Positions 1 through 10,716 are shown, numbered from the stretch's first letter. The stretch is DNA of 36,855 nt from JBBABP01 sp041657585 (GCA_041657585.1 JBBABP010000004.1:1-36855); one strand, 5' to 3'. Notes: a model not told the origin generated them from the letters alone. Numbers and translations are program-made.

Positions 1-102
1 AAAGTAGAAAAACAGAAATTCTTAGACAGCTTAAATAAATTATTGCTTTATGATGAAGCAAGAAGACAGTTAGTCCTAAAAATTGTAAATTCAAAAAATT
101 AA
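1..102 (+). CDS. C-terminal end of an unidentified protein (5' partial)
   Basis: An open frame enters from the left edge and ends at TAA 100-102. The 33 visible residues are lysine- and leucine-rich and end in IVNSKN. This is too little to assign a family. A strong intrinsic terminator follows at once, which supports a real gene end. No TGA codon occurs in the visible part. Confidence 0.6.
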   Translation, partial: KVEKQKFLDSLNKLLLYDEARRQLVLKIVNSKN

Positions 103-126
103 AATTTAATTATGCCGAAAATTCGT

Positions 127-157
127 AAGGGAGGGTTTAAAACCCTCCCTTTTTTTC
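127..157 (+). terminator. Rho-independent terminator
   Basis: A perfect GGGAGGG/CCCTCCC stem, extended by AAA/TTT pairs, is followed by a run of eight T. It lies 25 bases after the stop of the plus-strand gene. The A-run on the other side could let it serve minus-strand alaS as well. Confidence 0.85.
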
Positions 158-316
158 ATTGCTAAAAAAAGTATGCAAAAAAATCTAGGAAAAATATCCG
201 CTATTTTATTTTTCCTTTGGTCCGTCAATCAAAGTAATTTTTCCAGCACTTAACTTTATGATTGCAATATCAAAAAAATTACTTTGATTTATATCGATTC
301 TAATTTAAATCTCTTT

Positions 317-1915
317 TTATCTCTTCGCAAAATGAAGGAAAATTCATTCATATTTTTTCACATCAACAATTTCAACTTTCTCTCAGTTGTCCAAAATCAC
401 AATTCCTTTATCCCCAGTTTGTCATCAACATTCAGCATAAAAAGGTGTTTGATCAAAAACAAAAATTCTTTGCCCATCCACAACAAAATCTTTTAATAAT
501 TTACTTTCCATTCATTTTAAATTTTTCCAGTCATCTCAATAACCAATAAATTTAGTTTGAGGGATTCATTGCAAATATTTTCCCCAGTCAATTCATTGCT
601 TAAACATATCTTTTCATGATTGACGAGATTTTTGCTGTTGCTTTTGGATCTCTTTGTGAAATCATTTTAAATCTGTTTTTATTCATTTCTCATTTGCCAA
701 TTCACACGTTAACTCCAAAGGAAATCCAAATGTGTCATAAAGTTTGAACATATCTTCTCAAGAAATAATATTTCAAGCTGATTTTTTTTCGCACAAATAT
801 TTCATCATTTTTTGTCAGTTTTTTAATGTTTTTTGAAATTGGTTTATTTCTTTGGTCATTACATTTACAAAATTTTCAATATTTTCAGTTTCTTCAAAAA
901 TTTTATTAATTTCATTTCAAATATCTTTCAAAAAAGATTTAAATTCAGATTCATTTATTTCTTTCATCAAAACAAAATTATAATACATCCTTCTTACAAG
1001 TCTTCTAATAACATATCATCTTCATTCGTTTGAAATTAAAATTCCATTTTTGATCATAAAAAAAACAGTTCTGATATGATCAGCGATTATCCTAAATCTT
1101 TTTTCATTGCCAATATATTTCAATCAAACATATTTTTCAATAAGCTCGATCAAAGGCAAAAACAAATCTGTTTCAAAAATAGTTTCTTTGTTTTGTAATA
1201 TTTTGCACATTCTTTCAAATCACATTCAGGTGTCTACATTTTGATTTTTTAATTTACTTAGCTTTCAATTCTCGTTACAATAAAATTCCATAAAAACATT
1301 ATTCCAAATTTCTAATCGATTGTTTTCATCGGATTTTGGATTAGATTTTTTACTTGGCAAATTTTCTTTTCCTGTTCGATAAAAAATTTCTGTATCTGGT
1401 CAACAAGGTCAAACAGCTCCAGGGCTTCGTCGATTATTTTTTGCTGACATATAAGATATTTTGTCTTCAGAGATTCAAATTTCTTTCCAATAATTTGCAG
1501 TTTGAATATCTTTTGGCGATTCATTATTTCACTCAAAAACAGTAACGGCTAAATTTTCTTTTTCAAATCACAAAACATCAACAAGGAATTCCCAACTCCA
1601 TTTTATAGCTTCTTCTTTAAAATAATCTCACAATGACCAATTTCACATCATTTCAAAAAAAGTAAGATGACTTGCGTCTCCAACTTCATCTATATCAACT
1701 GTTCTTATACATTTTTGTATATTAAAAAGTCTTTTTCCTAATTGATGTTCTTTCCCACTTAAATATGGAATGAGTTGTTGCATTCAAGCAATATTAAACA
1801 TAGCAGTGCTTTCGTTGCCTCAAATCAACAAACTTTCTGGCAAATATTTGTGTTTTTTTAATTCCCAAAATTTTTTTCGTTCTTGCCTAAATTGTTTTGA
1901 TGACAGTTTTTTCAT
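317..1915 (-). CDS. alaS: Alanyl-tRNA synthetase, short form lacking the C-terminal editing/DHHA1 part
   Basis: Charges tRNA-Ala with alanine in the cytoplasm. With UGA read as Gly the frame gives 532 residues with class II AlaRS landmarks in order: GMQQ near 43, CIRTVDIDEVGD near 75, EMMGNWSLGDYF near 92, GPCGPDTEIFY near 170, LEIWNNVFMEF near 208, NVDTGMGFERM near 230, ADHIR near 277, NEGRGYVIRRLVRR near 298, DTFGFPLELT near 395. Many invariant glycines are TGA codons. It then enters the start of the editing domain (TPFYAECGGQTGDKG, about 493-507) and stops at TAA after LHFAKR. Bacterial AlaRS is usually about 850-880 residues, so most of the editing domain, including the HxxxH zinc site, and DHHA1 are absent. 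The same frame continues beyond two TAA codons for about 30 more codons (206-304), possibly decayed remnant. Start ATG at 1915 matches the family N-terminus. Confidence 0.93.
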
Positions 1916-1967
1916 ACAGTAAAATTGACAACTATAAATATATAACTTTCAACTTTTTGCTTTAAGC

Positions 1968-4019
1968 TTATTGCGTATTCGTTTTGTTTGCTATTTGAGC
2001 ATCTATATGTTCAAATAAATTAATTTTGTAAATTCAATCTTTAGCCAAAAGATATAGTTCTGGTTTATTTCAATTTTGATCAGGAACATCAACATCAACA
2101 ATATTATTTGTACCTAAATCAAATTTAAATCTCAAAACATAATAAAGTCAGTAGTTATTAGCTGCTATATCATTATTTTTTGCTGGACGTGAATCATAAA
2201 CTGTAAATGTTTGATTATCTTTGTCAAACAAGTAAACATATTTTGAATTTATACTACTTATAATTTTCACATTATTGCCATATTTATTAGTTATTTTGTC
2301 TCATCATAACAATTTAATTTCACGGTAATCTAAACTAAATGCAGTTGGGGGGTTCCTTCGGAATTGATAAAGTTTACCATCTCCCCAAACAAGAAAACTT
2401 CAATCTATAGCAAAATTTGCAAATCAAGATCCAAAATAAGCACCAGTGTTGTTTCCTCCTAAATAATATTTTTGTCATCAATCATAAATAATCTGAGATC
2501 ACAAAGTATTGCGGTATCTTGTTACCAAAGTACTATTTCCAAGAGGACTTAAAGTTGCTTGAAATATATAAAGATTAGCTTTTCAATATACTGCCAATCA
2601 CGCAATATCAGTAGGGAAAGGTATATCATCACTTGTGGTCACAGTTTGTATTCATCATTTATTTACAGACAAAACATTTCATTTGTTTGTAAAACAATAA
2701 AGTCAATCTTTCAACAAATTTTGATTACATCATTTTATTATTTCACTATCTTGCAAATTATAATCTAACAAGTTTCATCTCATGTTTTCGTTCATTGTTC
2801 ACAACAATGCTGACTTATCACCAGCCACATTGATATTTTTTCATACAGATATTGTTTTTAGATTTCAAAGTTTTGATAATTCAATTGTATTGAATCAGAT
2901 TAATTTTCATTTTTTATTAGAATTTGGATCATCAAATTTACTAAGACTGTTTATATAATTTACATTAAATTGTTTGTAATAGTCATTTTGTAAAATTTGT
3001 TTAAGCTGATTGATATCATCAGGTCGTTTGCCTTTACTTTCAAGTAAACTTATTTTTTCAAGTAAATCATGATATTTCATGGATTTCTCATCAGAAGTTG
3101 GATCCACTTGTTGAAACATAAACAAATCTTTTTTGATATCATCAATTGTTATTCATATATTTGTTCAATCTGATGTTATTATAGTTTCGTTATTGGATTT
3201 TAAAAATTGAGATATAAGACTAATTGCCATAAAAAATATAAATATACTAAGTATGATTACGGTTGATTGATATTTATCTTTAAAAAAATTTGTTTTTAGT
3301 TTAATCAATCGGCTATTTTCATATATTTTTCTTCATTTATTTTTTATTTTTTCTACTCAAATATTGAGTCCGCTTATGCTGTATCACAAAATAAATCATA
3401 AACTTTTTTTATCAACTCTTGGGGTAAGTATTTCTTCCATAATTTTTATTAATTGATTCTCTTCTTTTTTTAACACAAATTCTAATTCTTTAAAATCATT
3501 ATTATCCATTATATCTCAAATTTTGCTTCAGATATACAATATTTCATCTCAACTTTGGATATCTCATTCTACAAAATCAGAAAACAAATCAATCTTTCAT
3601 TGATCATTGATTCAGTTATACAAAGAATAATAGAGTCTATGGTTTCTAAATATCAATATTGTTGTATCTCAAATCATAGACGTCATCAAAATATTGTCAA
3701 CTATGATTTGTGCAAATCATTTAATCAAAAAGAAATCCACATCACGAACTTTATCAGCAAAAAGTTTTAATTTTGTATTTAAATTTTGCAATGAGCTTTC
3801 AAAATTACTTTTTACTTCGTTTATTTCATAATCATCGTTAGATGTTTTGTCTACCATTTCAGATAAAAATTCATTAATCAAATCCTTTTGATAGTCCAAA
3901 AACTTATCAGTTGAAAACAAAACAGAAACTCTGATTTGAATTCAATTTTCAGCTTCTTTATGAAATTGTAATATTTGCTCTTCATTAGCATAAAAGTTTT
4001 TTTTCTCTTTTAAATGCAT
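1968..4019 (-). CDS. Membrane-anchored protein of unknown function with possible PPM-phosphatase-like cytoplasmic part
   Basis: A 683-residue frame with many TGA-Gly codons. The first about 260 residues look cytoplasmic. They hold a pattern (MIGDTTILIF, then SGDEILYIGSKIGD near 170-180) reminiscent of the PPM/PP2C fold, but the usual metal-binding DG/DGD motifs are not clear, so this is tentative. One hydrophobic segment follows near residue 265 (VIILSIFIFFMAISLI). The remaining about 390 residues would lie outside; they are rich in short Gly/Asn/Tyr strands and could form a beta-propeller-like domain. The gene lies 52 bases upstream of alaS on the same strand, so the two may be co-transcribed. 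No symbol is justified. Confidence 0.75.
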
Positions 4020-4192
4020 AAAAAAAATAATTTAAATTTCTAAAACAAACAAACAATTAACGATATCTTTTTAAAGCAGGGCGAAATTCGTTCGTTACAG
4101 CCAAATAAAGATGCGCGTAAATTTTATTTTTTTAATTTTTTAATATTTTAATTTTTTAGTTTTTTAGTCGTTAATATCCTATTTATCAATAT

Positions 4193-5056
4193 TTATTCTT
4201 TTTTCAATAGTAAGTACAAAAAAACATACTTAAAAAAGGATAAAGTATCAAATATTTTTTTCCAATTCCTTTTTGGGTCAAGTAAAAATCTTCGCAATCG
4301 TTCAAATTTTAGCTTTCTAATTACTTTTGGCGCTCTTTTTTGTTTTCAAATCAAAAAATCAAACGTTCCTCATTGATTCATCACAATTAATTTATTTTTT
4401 TTAATTCTTTCAATATTCGCCATAGTCCATATTTCTTGAATTGGAAATTTTGGCGTAGATCTAGCGACAAACAAAATATTAATTCAATCTGATTCTTTTT
4501 TCAAAATATTTTCAATCTTATTCCAATCTAAATTTGAATATCAATCTTGCGCAAAAACAACATTATATCATTTACTCAACAAAATTTTTTTAGTCTGATT
4601 TATCAAATCTGGATATGTTCAGTAGAGTAGTATATTTATTTTGTTATTAAAAAAATTATTTTTAATCTGTTCCAAAAAATATGGCATAAAATCTGTTCAA
4701 TTAAGGTTAGCTAATTTAAAAGTTTTACTCTCAATTCTTTTAAACATTTTCGCCAAAAAATAAAAAAGCCATAAAGCAATTCCATCAGGCAACAAAAAAT
4801 CTGACTCATTTAACGCATCTTGGTACGCACTGCATATTTTATCAAAACTGATTTTTTTATAATCATCCAAAACCGCATTTTTAAATTCACTCAAATTATA
4901 TTCAGAATAATTTTTTTCAAACACTTTTTTACCAACAATATTTGCAAAATAAACATAATCAACAACGCAAAAATGTTGTTTTTCATATTTTTCAATTATT
5001 TTTTCACAAGCTTGTTGATTATCTCAAGTGAAAATTTTATTTAATATTTTTTGCAT
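4193..5056 (-). CDS. WecG/TagA/CpsF-family glycosyltransferase
   Basis: A 287-residue protein of the family that transfers N-acetylmannosaminuronate or related sugars to lipid-linked precursors of surface polysaccharides. Support: LLPDGIALW near 90, the NGTD segment near 120 (Gly is TGA), a Rossmann-like stretch ILLYGTYPD, and a family-typical C-terminal block with NQGGTFDFLIGKQKRAP followed by FERLRRFLLDPKRNWKK near 235-265. The C-terminus is a hydrophobic/basic tail that may touch the membrane. Start ATG 5056 is 24 bases after the gatB stop, so it is probably in the gatB transcript. The sugar and acceptor cannot be inferred. Confidence 0.82.
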
Positions 5057-5080
5057 AAAATAAAATTATTTCGTTAAAAT

Positions 5081-6517
5081 TTACCCCAATAATTTTTTTA
5101 GCACTTCTTGAATAATTTGTGGATTGGATTTTCATCACGTTTTTTTCATCACCTGTCAAACAAAAAATCCCATCACTGTTAATTTTCATCATTTATATTG
5201 TTTTACTATTTCAGCGTTTTCGTCCAAAACAGATTTTGCAATTTTTTCAATCTCATCGTTATTTGTTAATTTCTGATCAAATCATTTTTCTTTAATTATG
5301 TTTTCTATTTTATTTCAACTCAACATTTCATCCATTACTATTTTTAACTGACTTTCCATTATCTTTCATTCTTTAGCAATTTTCAAAAATTCACTAAACT
5401 GATTTTTAGTAATTTTCAATCCATTTATTCAGACTATTTTTTCTTTTAAATAAGCCACAATTGGTCAGGCTATCCATTTTACGATCAATTTTGCATCAAA
5501 TCATTGATTTACAAAATCCAAGAAATAATCTAAAATTTCTTTATCTCCTATCAATGCGTTGATATATTCTTTATTAAATCAAAAATTCTCTTTAAACTTT
5601 TTAATTAATTTATACGGAATTTCTAAATCAGTTTTTTCGATTTCTTTCAAAATTTCTTCACTCAAAATTAATTGTGGCAAATCTGGTTCAGGGAAATATC
5701 TGTAATCAAGTGCATCTTCTTTTGATCTCATCGGATATGATTCTCATTTGCCGTCATCCCATCATCTTGTTTCTTGTTGGAAACTTTCTCAATTTTCATA
5801 AATTTTAATTTGTCTTTCGTATTCATTTTCTATTGCTCTTTTTATTGCTCAGAAAGAATTTATATTTTTGATTTCAACTCTTGTACCTAATTTATCTTTT
5901 TCATTTTTTCTAACAGAAACATTTACGTCCATTCTCATTTGTCATTTTTCCATATCGGCGTCTGCCAATCAATTATACCTAACAATTCTTTGTAACTCTT
6001 TCAAAAATTCAATAACTTCGTCTATTTTTTCAAAATCAGGACCAGTGACAATCTCAACAAGGGGAGTGCCGGAACGATTAAAATCCAACAAGGCCTGTCA
6101 TCAGTTGTGAATCATTTTCCCAGTGTCGCATTCCATGTGAGCATCAATAATATGAATAATTTTTTCTTTGTTATAGTTATCCATAAAAAAATTTACCTGA
6201 CCTTCAATATTAGTAGGTTTGTAAAGTTGAGTAATCTGATATCCCATAGGTAGATCAGGATAAAAGTATGATTTTCTATCAAATTGAGAAATTTTATTTA
6301 TTTTACAATTCAATGCTTTGCCCAACAATAATGATTTTAACAAAACTTCCTGACTCAAAGTTGGCAACGTTCATGGCTGACCTGTACACACAGGACAAAT
6401 ATTTGTGTTAGCTTGAAGTGTCTCAAAATTTTGTTCATTTTTACACTGACAAAACATTTTATTCACGGTGTTTAATTTTATGTGTATTTCCAAACCGACA
6501 GTTAAAATATAGTTCAT
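5081..6517 (-). CDS. gatB: Aspartyl/glutamyl-tRNA(Asn/Gln) amidotransferase subunit B
   Basis: Subunit B of GatCAB, which converts misacylated Glu-tRNA-Gln or Asp-tRNA-Asn to the correct amide form. The 478-residue length matches the family. The N-terminus has VGLEIHIKL, then CQC and CPVCTGQPG (zinc-binding cysteines), then KSYFYPDLPMGYQITQ near 85, the RSGTPLVEIVTGPD segment near 150, and a C-terminal GatB/YqeY tail domain ending in QEVLKKLLG. Several invariant glycines are TGA. GatA and GatC are not in this window. Upstream is a repeat-rich spacer with no clear promoter. Confidence 0.95.
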
Positions 6518-6865
6518 AAAAAAAGTTTCAAAGGTTAAAAAGGCTACAAGGGCTACAAAGGCTAAAAAGGCCACAAAAGTTTAAAAGCCTCAAAGCAATA
6601 AAGCCATTTTATTTTTTTGGTTTTTACTGCTTTCTATGGCTTTCTTAGCTTTTTATACTTTCATTGCTTTTACTGATTTAATTTTTTTTTACAATATATT
6701 TAACGTCTCTTTTCAAAAAAATATTAGCAGATTTTTACGGTTGACTTTGTTTTGCAAATCCTTATATTAATATAGTCAGTTATTTTTTTTTACTCAAAAA
6801 AATAACTTAACAAAAATTTAAACAAAAATAGTGTTATAATATTTTTATAATATTATTTGTTTAAA
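6518..6865. other. 348-base spacer between divergent genes: palindromic AAAGCC/GGCTTT repeat block and promoter
   Basis: No gene is seen. Bases 6526-6610 are purine-rich copies of AAAGGCTAcAAAGGC type. Bases 6625-6680 are the pyrimidine complement type (GCTTTCTATGGCTTTC), so the block can fold into a long imperfect hairpin. The right part, 6681-6865, is A/T-rich with a sigma70-like promoter. Confidence 0.6.
6741..6768 (+). promoter_or_regulatory. Sigma70-like promoter for the wall-hydrolase-like gene
   Basis: TTGACT at 6741-6746 and TATATT at 6763-6768 with a 16-base spacer, about 98 bases before ATG 6866. A second possible -10, TATAAT at 6835-6840 with TG one base upstream (extended -10), would give a much shorter leader. 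Confidence 0.5.
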
Positions 6866-7528
6866 ATGGGATCGTTATCCAATTTATTTAAACAGTTTAA
6901 TACAAAAAAATTATTAACCATTACTTATTCTTTTTTAATTTTTATTTGAATTTGATTTACTGCTTTTTTTTCTTGAGGATCATTTGATGTCAAAGAAAAA
7001 ACGATATTACCAAGTTGAGTTATGATTGGAGATGAATTTAGTTGATGTTTTGAAAAATTTTGTTGGCAAAATAGAGAAACATTTTTTCTTTCTGTAGAAC
7101 AAAAATTTAAAGAAGATCTAAAAGCATGACTACATAATCAAAAAATTACAGAAAAAAATAAATGTGATGAATTTCATATCAGTAGTATTGCTTATTGATT
7201 TGCTTCAGTGGAACATGGTAATGGTTATTCTTATTTAGCACAAAAAACAAATAACATTACTTCGCTCAAACAATCATCTTTTGGCAATCAATACATTTGG
7301 GAAAAGGAATATGGTAAATTCAAAAACTATTTAGTTTATCCAAATAAATTTTTAGCAGTTTTGGATTTTATGCACGTTTATAAATATTGATTTAGTTGCT
7401 ATTTATGACAAAGACGAGTTTTACATTACAAGTTATGAAAATGAGAAAGTGTGGAAAATCCAGCATTCAAAAGATATTACAAAAATCTGACAAAATATGT
7501 CGCTTACTTTGAAAACAAACATTTCTAA
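6866..7528 (+). CDS. Membrane-anchored or secreted protein resembling cell-wall glucosaminidases
   Basis: A 220-residue protein with an N-terminal hydrophobic segment (about 18-36, with two TGA-Gly) as signal or anchor. The region from residue 105 on reads SIAYGFASVEHGNGYSYLAQ then NNITSLKQ. This resembles the GH73/FlgJ-type pattern of a helix with a catalytic Glu (here Glu116), the small G.G.S turn, an NN(Y/F)FGIK-like segment, and a later Tyr-rich region with FLAVLDFM. If correct, it cleaves peptidoglycan glycan strands outside the membrane. The match is by eye and partial. Under the standard code only a 60-residue fragment would be visible. It stands alone between repeat blocks, upstream of ruvA. 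Confidence 0.6.
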
Positions 7529-7940
7529 AAAAATAGCTACAAAGCTCAAAAGCCATAATGCCATAAAGCCACAAAGCGATTTTAACTTTCTATAGCTTTC
7601 TATAGCTTTTCTATCTTTCTATAGCTTTCTATAGCTTTTCTATCTTTCTATAGCTTTCTATAGCTTTCTTAGCTTTCAATACCTTTCTTGTTAAAAATTA
7701 TAGATGACCATAAAGCAAATCAAATAAAAAATGTATTAATTTAAGTTTGAAAACTAATTAAATATAAATATATTGAACTACGATAAGAATAATAAATAGA
7801 GAAATTAAATATTCATTATGTAAATCTTCACATCAACAGTACCTGCCTACCGGCAGGCAGGCTTGTGCCTCTTATGCAAGGTTTTCTCGCCCCGCGACTG
7901 CGGGGTAATATCAAATCAAGTTTTACTTACCTCCAAAAAC
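7529..7940. other. 412-base repeat-filled spacer before ruvA
   Basis: It holds AAAGCC-type purine repeats (7535-7580), a CTTTCTATAG tandem array (7586-7687), an A/T-rich stretch with nothing recognisable (7690-7835), a GC-rich inverted repeat (7842-7865, CCTGCC...GGCAGG) and a small CCCCGCGACTGCGGGG stem-loop (about 7890-7906). No open frame of note. Confidence 0.6.
7586..7687. repeat. Tandem CTTTCTATAG array
   Basis: The 10-base unit CTTTCTATAG is repeated, grouped into a 29-base higher unit (two 10-mers plus CTTTTCTAT) that occurs twice and then decays. It is complementary in character to the preceding AAAGCC-type stretch, so transcripts of the spacer would form an extended imperfect hairpin. 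Confidence 0.85.
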
Positions 7941-8492
7941 ATGCTTCATTACATCAAGTGAAAACTACAAATTTTTTGAAAAAATAAATTTATTACAAAC
8001 GATTTATTTGGTATTCAAGTTAATTATCTTGGCAAAAAGGATCAGTGAGAGTATTTTATTTATCCATATTTGGACGATAACAAAAAATCGATTTTTTATT
8101 TTGCTTTTGATAATGTTGAGCAAAAATCAATTTTTGAAAATACTTTGAAAATCAATTGAATCTGACCAAAAACAGCTTTTCAGATAGTTCAATTACCAAA
8201 AGAAAAATTACAAACAGCCATCAAAAATTTAGATGCAAAATTTTTTCAAACAATTCCATGAATCTGACCAAAGTCAGCAAAAAAAATATTACTTGAGATG
8301 AAATGAAATTTTGATTTGGGCGATTTGGAAAAATTAGACATAGACCAACAATTATACAAAGATATAGTTAAATCTTTAAAATGATTTTGATACGATTCTG
8401 ATAAAATAAAAAATACCCTCAAAAAATATGAGGGCAAAATTAGCAAAGAAAATATGTGAGAAGTTATTAAGCGAATTATTAAACAAATATAA
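7941..8492 (+). CDS. ruvA: Holliday junction branch migration protein RuvA
   Basis: DNA-binding subunit of the RuvAB branch migration complex. The 183-residue frame starts MLHYIKGKL, matching the usual MIGYLKGKI opening, which supports ATG 7941. Domain II carries two helix-hairpin-helix motifs, NGIGPKTA near 72 and IPGIGPKSAKKILLEMKG near 103; the glycines in NGIG and PGIG are TGA codons, among the best code-25 evidence here. Domain III (about 135-183) is the short helical RuvB-contacting end. Eleven of 15 Gly codons are TGA. ruvB and ruvC are not in the window. The 21-base repeat array begins 3 bases after the stop. Confidence 0.95.
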
Positions 8493-8495
8493 ATC

Positions 8496-8630
8496 AGTGA
8501 CGAGTGAACAGTAAATAGTGATGAGTGAACAGTAAATAGTGACGAGTGAACAGTAAATAGTGATGAGTGAACAGTAAATAGTGACGAGTGAACAGTAAAT
8601 AGTGATGAGTGAACAGTAAATAGTGACGAG
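8496..8630. repeat. 21-base tandem repeat, six copies plus a partial, alternating variants
   Basis: The unit AGTGAYGAGTGAACAGTAAAT is repeated exactly six times, then a 9-base partial. Position 6 alternates C, T, C, T, C, T, C, so the true period is 42 bases. It is not CRISPR because there are no spacers. It starts directly after the ruvA stop. Confidence 0.95.
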
Positions 8631-8643
8631 AAAGAAAAATTTG

Positions 8644-8704
8644 ACACTCGTCACTCGTCACACGTCACTCGTTACTCGTTACACGTAACTCGTCACTCGT
8701 TACT
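8644..8704. repeat. ACTCGTCACTCGTTAC repeats, inverted relative to the preceding array
   Basis: Repeated CACTCGT/TTACTCGT units that are the reverse complement of the GTGACGAG core of the left array. The two arms could pair into a long hairpin between convergent genes. The same family recurs at 22640-22700 and inside uvrA at 31302-31372. Confidence 0.85.
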
Positions 8705-8705
8705 G

Positions 8706-8864
8706 TTATTTTTCTTCTTCCTCGTATAATTCAAATAATTCTTTTAATCTCATTTTTGTTTTAAAGCTTACTCATTTTCGTGAAGGTTTAATTTCTTCCA
8801 ATGAATTTATATTTTCATTATTTGTTTCTGGTTCTTTATCAAATTTTTGTTCATTTAATTGCAT
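8706..8864 (-). CDS. Small acidic/basic hypothetical protein
   Basis: A 52-residue frame, MQLNEQKFDKEPE... ending ELFELYEEEEK, charged and probably helical. It has one TGA-Gly codon (SRKGVSF). The ending EEEEK with the TAA lies right at the edge of the repeat block. Its family is not recognised; the size and Lys/Glu content would also suit a small ribosome- or polymerase-associated protein, but nothing shows this. Confidence 0.5.
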
Positions 8865-8915
8865 TTGAAATATTTACAATATAAATCTTATCATTCGCAA
8901 TTATAAACAAAAAAT

Positions 8916-9293
8916 CTATTTTGTCAAATATTGTTTTTTCTGTATCATTATACAGGCGTTCGCTGTATAGTTTATTCAATTTTTTTTACAAAAATTTATA
9001 GCAGTTTCGCTTTCACTTCAAGGTTGCATCCAAACATTTTTTATATTCAGAGTTTTAATTTCTTCCAAAAGATTTTCTGTCACTTTTGGTGGAACAACAA
9101 AAATCACAACGTCGATTTTTTTTACTTCTGATAGGGTAGGGTAGACTTTTTTATTCAGAATTTTTTTTTCATTAGGATTTATCGGAATTACTTTACACCC
9201 AGCCCCAAGCAAATATTTGCAAACTTTATATCAATATTTTTCTTCATTATTTGATGCGCCAACAACGGCATAAAGAAAATTTTTATTGATCAT
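8916..9293 (-). CDS. CoA-binding domain protein (CoA_binding_2 / YccU type)
   Basis: A 125-residue single-domain Rossmann protein of the CoA-binding family. Visible features: VVGASNNEEKYGYKV (nucleotide loop) at the N-terminus, then CKVIPINPNEK, VYPTLSEVKKIDVVIFVVPP and NVWMQPGSESE with a final CMI-containing segment. These match the family's VGAS, PVNP, PxL and MQ.G blocks. Members bind CoA or act as small accessory proteins; the exact role is unknown. Confidence 0.85.
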
Positions 9294-9328
9294 TAATTAA
9301 AATTAAAAAACTAAAATATTGAAAGTTT

Positions 9329-9434
9329 GTCTTTGCGAGCCTGCCTGCGGTAGGCAGGGAGTTTTTTACGACGAAGCAATCTTATTTTAAACGTTGTAGA
9401 TTGCTTCTCACGCTTTTAGCGGGATCGCAATGAC
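9329..9434. repeat. Dispersed ~100-base palindromic element, copy 1
   Basis: It begins GTCTTTGCGAG, carries CCTGCCTGCGGTAGGCAGG, has the GACGAAGCAATC...GATTGCTTC inverted pair, and ends ATCGCAATGAC, which complements the beginning. Related copies are at 13378, 16471 and 20496. It looks like a non-autonomous intergenic element, more GC-rich than its surroundings. Confidence 0.8.
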
Positions 9435-9479
9435 TAATGCATTATCTTTAACTAATTCCCATTTCCTAATTTCTATTTC

Positions 9480-10553
9480 CTATTTTCTATTTTTCACTTT
9501 CTTTTTAGGTTCTTCTTTTTTTATCAAAGAATTATATTCTTCTTCAGAAAATAAGTTTATTTGTATTTTTTCTTTAATCATAATTTCATTGTTTATCATT
9601 TTAAAAAGACGCCTGCCACCATAATAATCAGACGTTGTTTTCCTTTCCTCTATTGTCATGTTTTGGTAAATTATTTTCAACAAATCTTTTTCTAATTCAG
9701 AATAATCATTCATTTTTTTCATCAAATCTCAATATGATCACATTATAAGATTAAAAAGTCATGTTTTATCAGTATGATATTTTGCTAACTGTTTTTTTAA
9801 ATTTTCATCTGCATTATAATCAGTTATAAGCAAGGTATTCATTATGCTTATAAATATTTCTTTAAGCGTCCTTTGATCTGTCATATTATCAAGAAAATCT
9901 CTTTTTCTAAAAAAATTTTCAATTCCTTTTTTAATTTCATTCTCTATCCATCGTTTTTCAGCTCAATTTTTATTTCTTTTTATCTCATTTTCTATGCAAG
10001 ATCAATTAGATTTATGTGAAAGATCTTTAACGATTTCATTTTTTTCAAGTCATAATTCAAATAATTCATGTTCTAAATGTTCAATATTTTTATAATGATC
10101 ACAAGAAGTAAATTCATAAAAATCATCAATTAATTCATTATATTTTTTTTCTTCAGTTTTTTGTAATTTATGAAATTCCATTTCAAAATAGTTGTTATTA
10201 AATCATGATTTTTCATAAGCATTATAAAAATAATTAAAAATCTGATTATTTTTTTCTTCTTTTTCTTTTTTCAAAAGAGATTTTTCTGTTTCAATCTTTT
10301 CTTTAGTATTTTTAATTTCTTGTATTTTTTGTTTTTTTTGATCTGAAAGTTCTTTGTGTTTCAAATTTAATTTTTCTAATTCTGACTCTAAATATGCATC
10401 TATACTTGGATTATCTTCTGTTTGTTTTTTTGTCTCTTGATCAAGACATTTGGCAAGATAATTATTATATACGTCAATTATTTTAAACGCATTTGCAAAA
10501 TTTCCTTTGGCAAAATCTTCCATAGGCAAACTTTTTTTTATATAACAATTCAT
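9480..10553 (-). CDS. Coiled-coil hypothetical protein
   Basis: A 357-residue, Lys/Glu-rich frame. Residues about 60-115 form a strong coiled coil (ELEKLNLKHKELSDQKKQKI and following heptads); the remainder is helical and charged with NYFEMEFHKLQK and YYGGRRLFKMI. No signal peptide or membrane segment. Start ATG 10553 gives MNCYIKKSLPMEDF. The tail is extremely basic (KKKVKNRK) and overlaps a low-complexity TTTCTATTTCC stretch. Several TGA-Gly codons occur. No family is recognised. Confidence 0.7.
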
Positions 10554-10666
10554 AGAATCATTTTGATAAAGATTTGAGTTGTGTCAAAAATACATTCAGC
10601 TCTTTTCATATAAAGATATGTCAATATATATAACAAAATTATAAATGAACGCAACGTTTTTTTAAA

Positions 10667-10706
10667 ATTATAAAAAACCCTCAATCTGAATATCAGATGG
10701 AGGAGC
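10667..10706 (-). terminator. Rho-independent terminator after the small membrane protein
   Basis: Read on the minus strand, CCTCCATCTGA and TCAGATTGAGGG pair across a TAT loop (one mismatch) and are followed by six T. It lies just beyond the stop at 10717. Confidence 0.75.
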
Positions 10707-10716
10707 TTTATATTTA

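Noticed and set aside
470..490. Frameshift in the 3' part of alaS
   Set aside because: Re-reading the bases gives a continuous frame (VVDGQRIFVFDQTPFY); the apparent shift was a transcription slip.
7842..7910. tRNA-like GC-rich fold before ruvA
   Set aside because: It is two separate palindromes (CCTGCC...GGCAGG and CCCCGC...GCGGGG); no T-loop, anticodon arm or CCA end fits.
8496..8630. CRISPR array
   Set aside because: The units are directly abutting with no spacers, and no cas genes are in the window.
8246..8647. A 133-residue minus-strand frame with a seven-residue repeat (SLFTVHS) and a second one in another frame
   Set aside because: Both are antisense readings of ruvA and the 21-base tandem array; the repeat is open in several frames simply because its length is a multiple of three.
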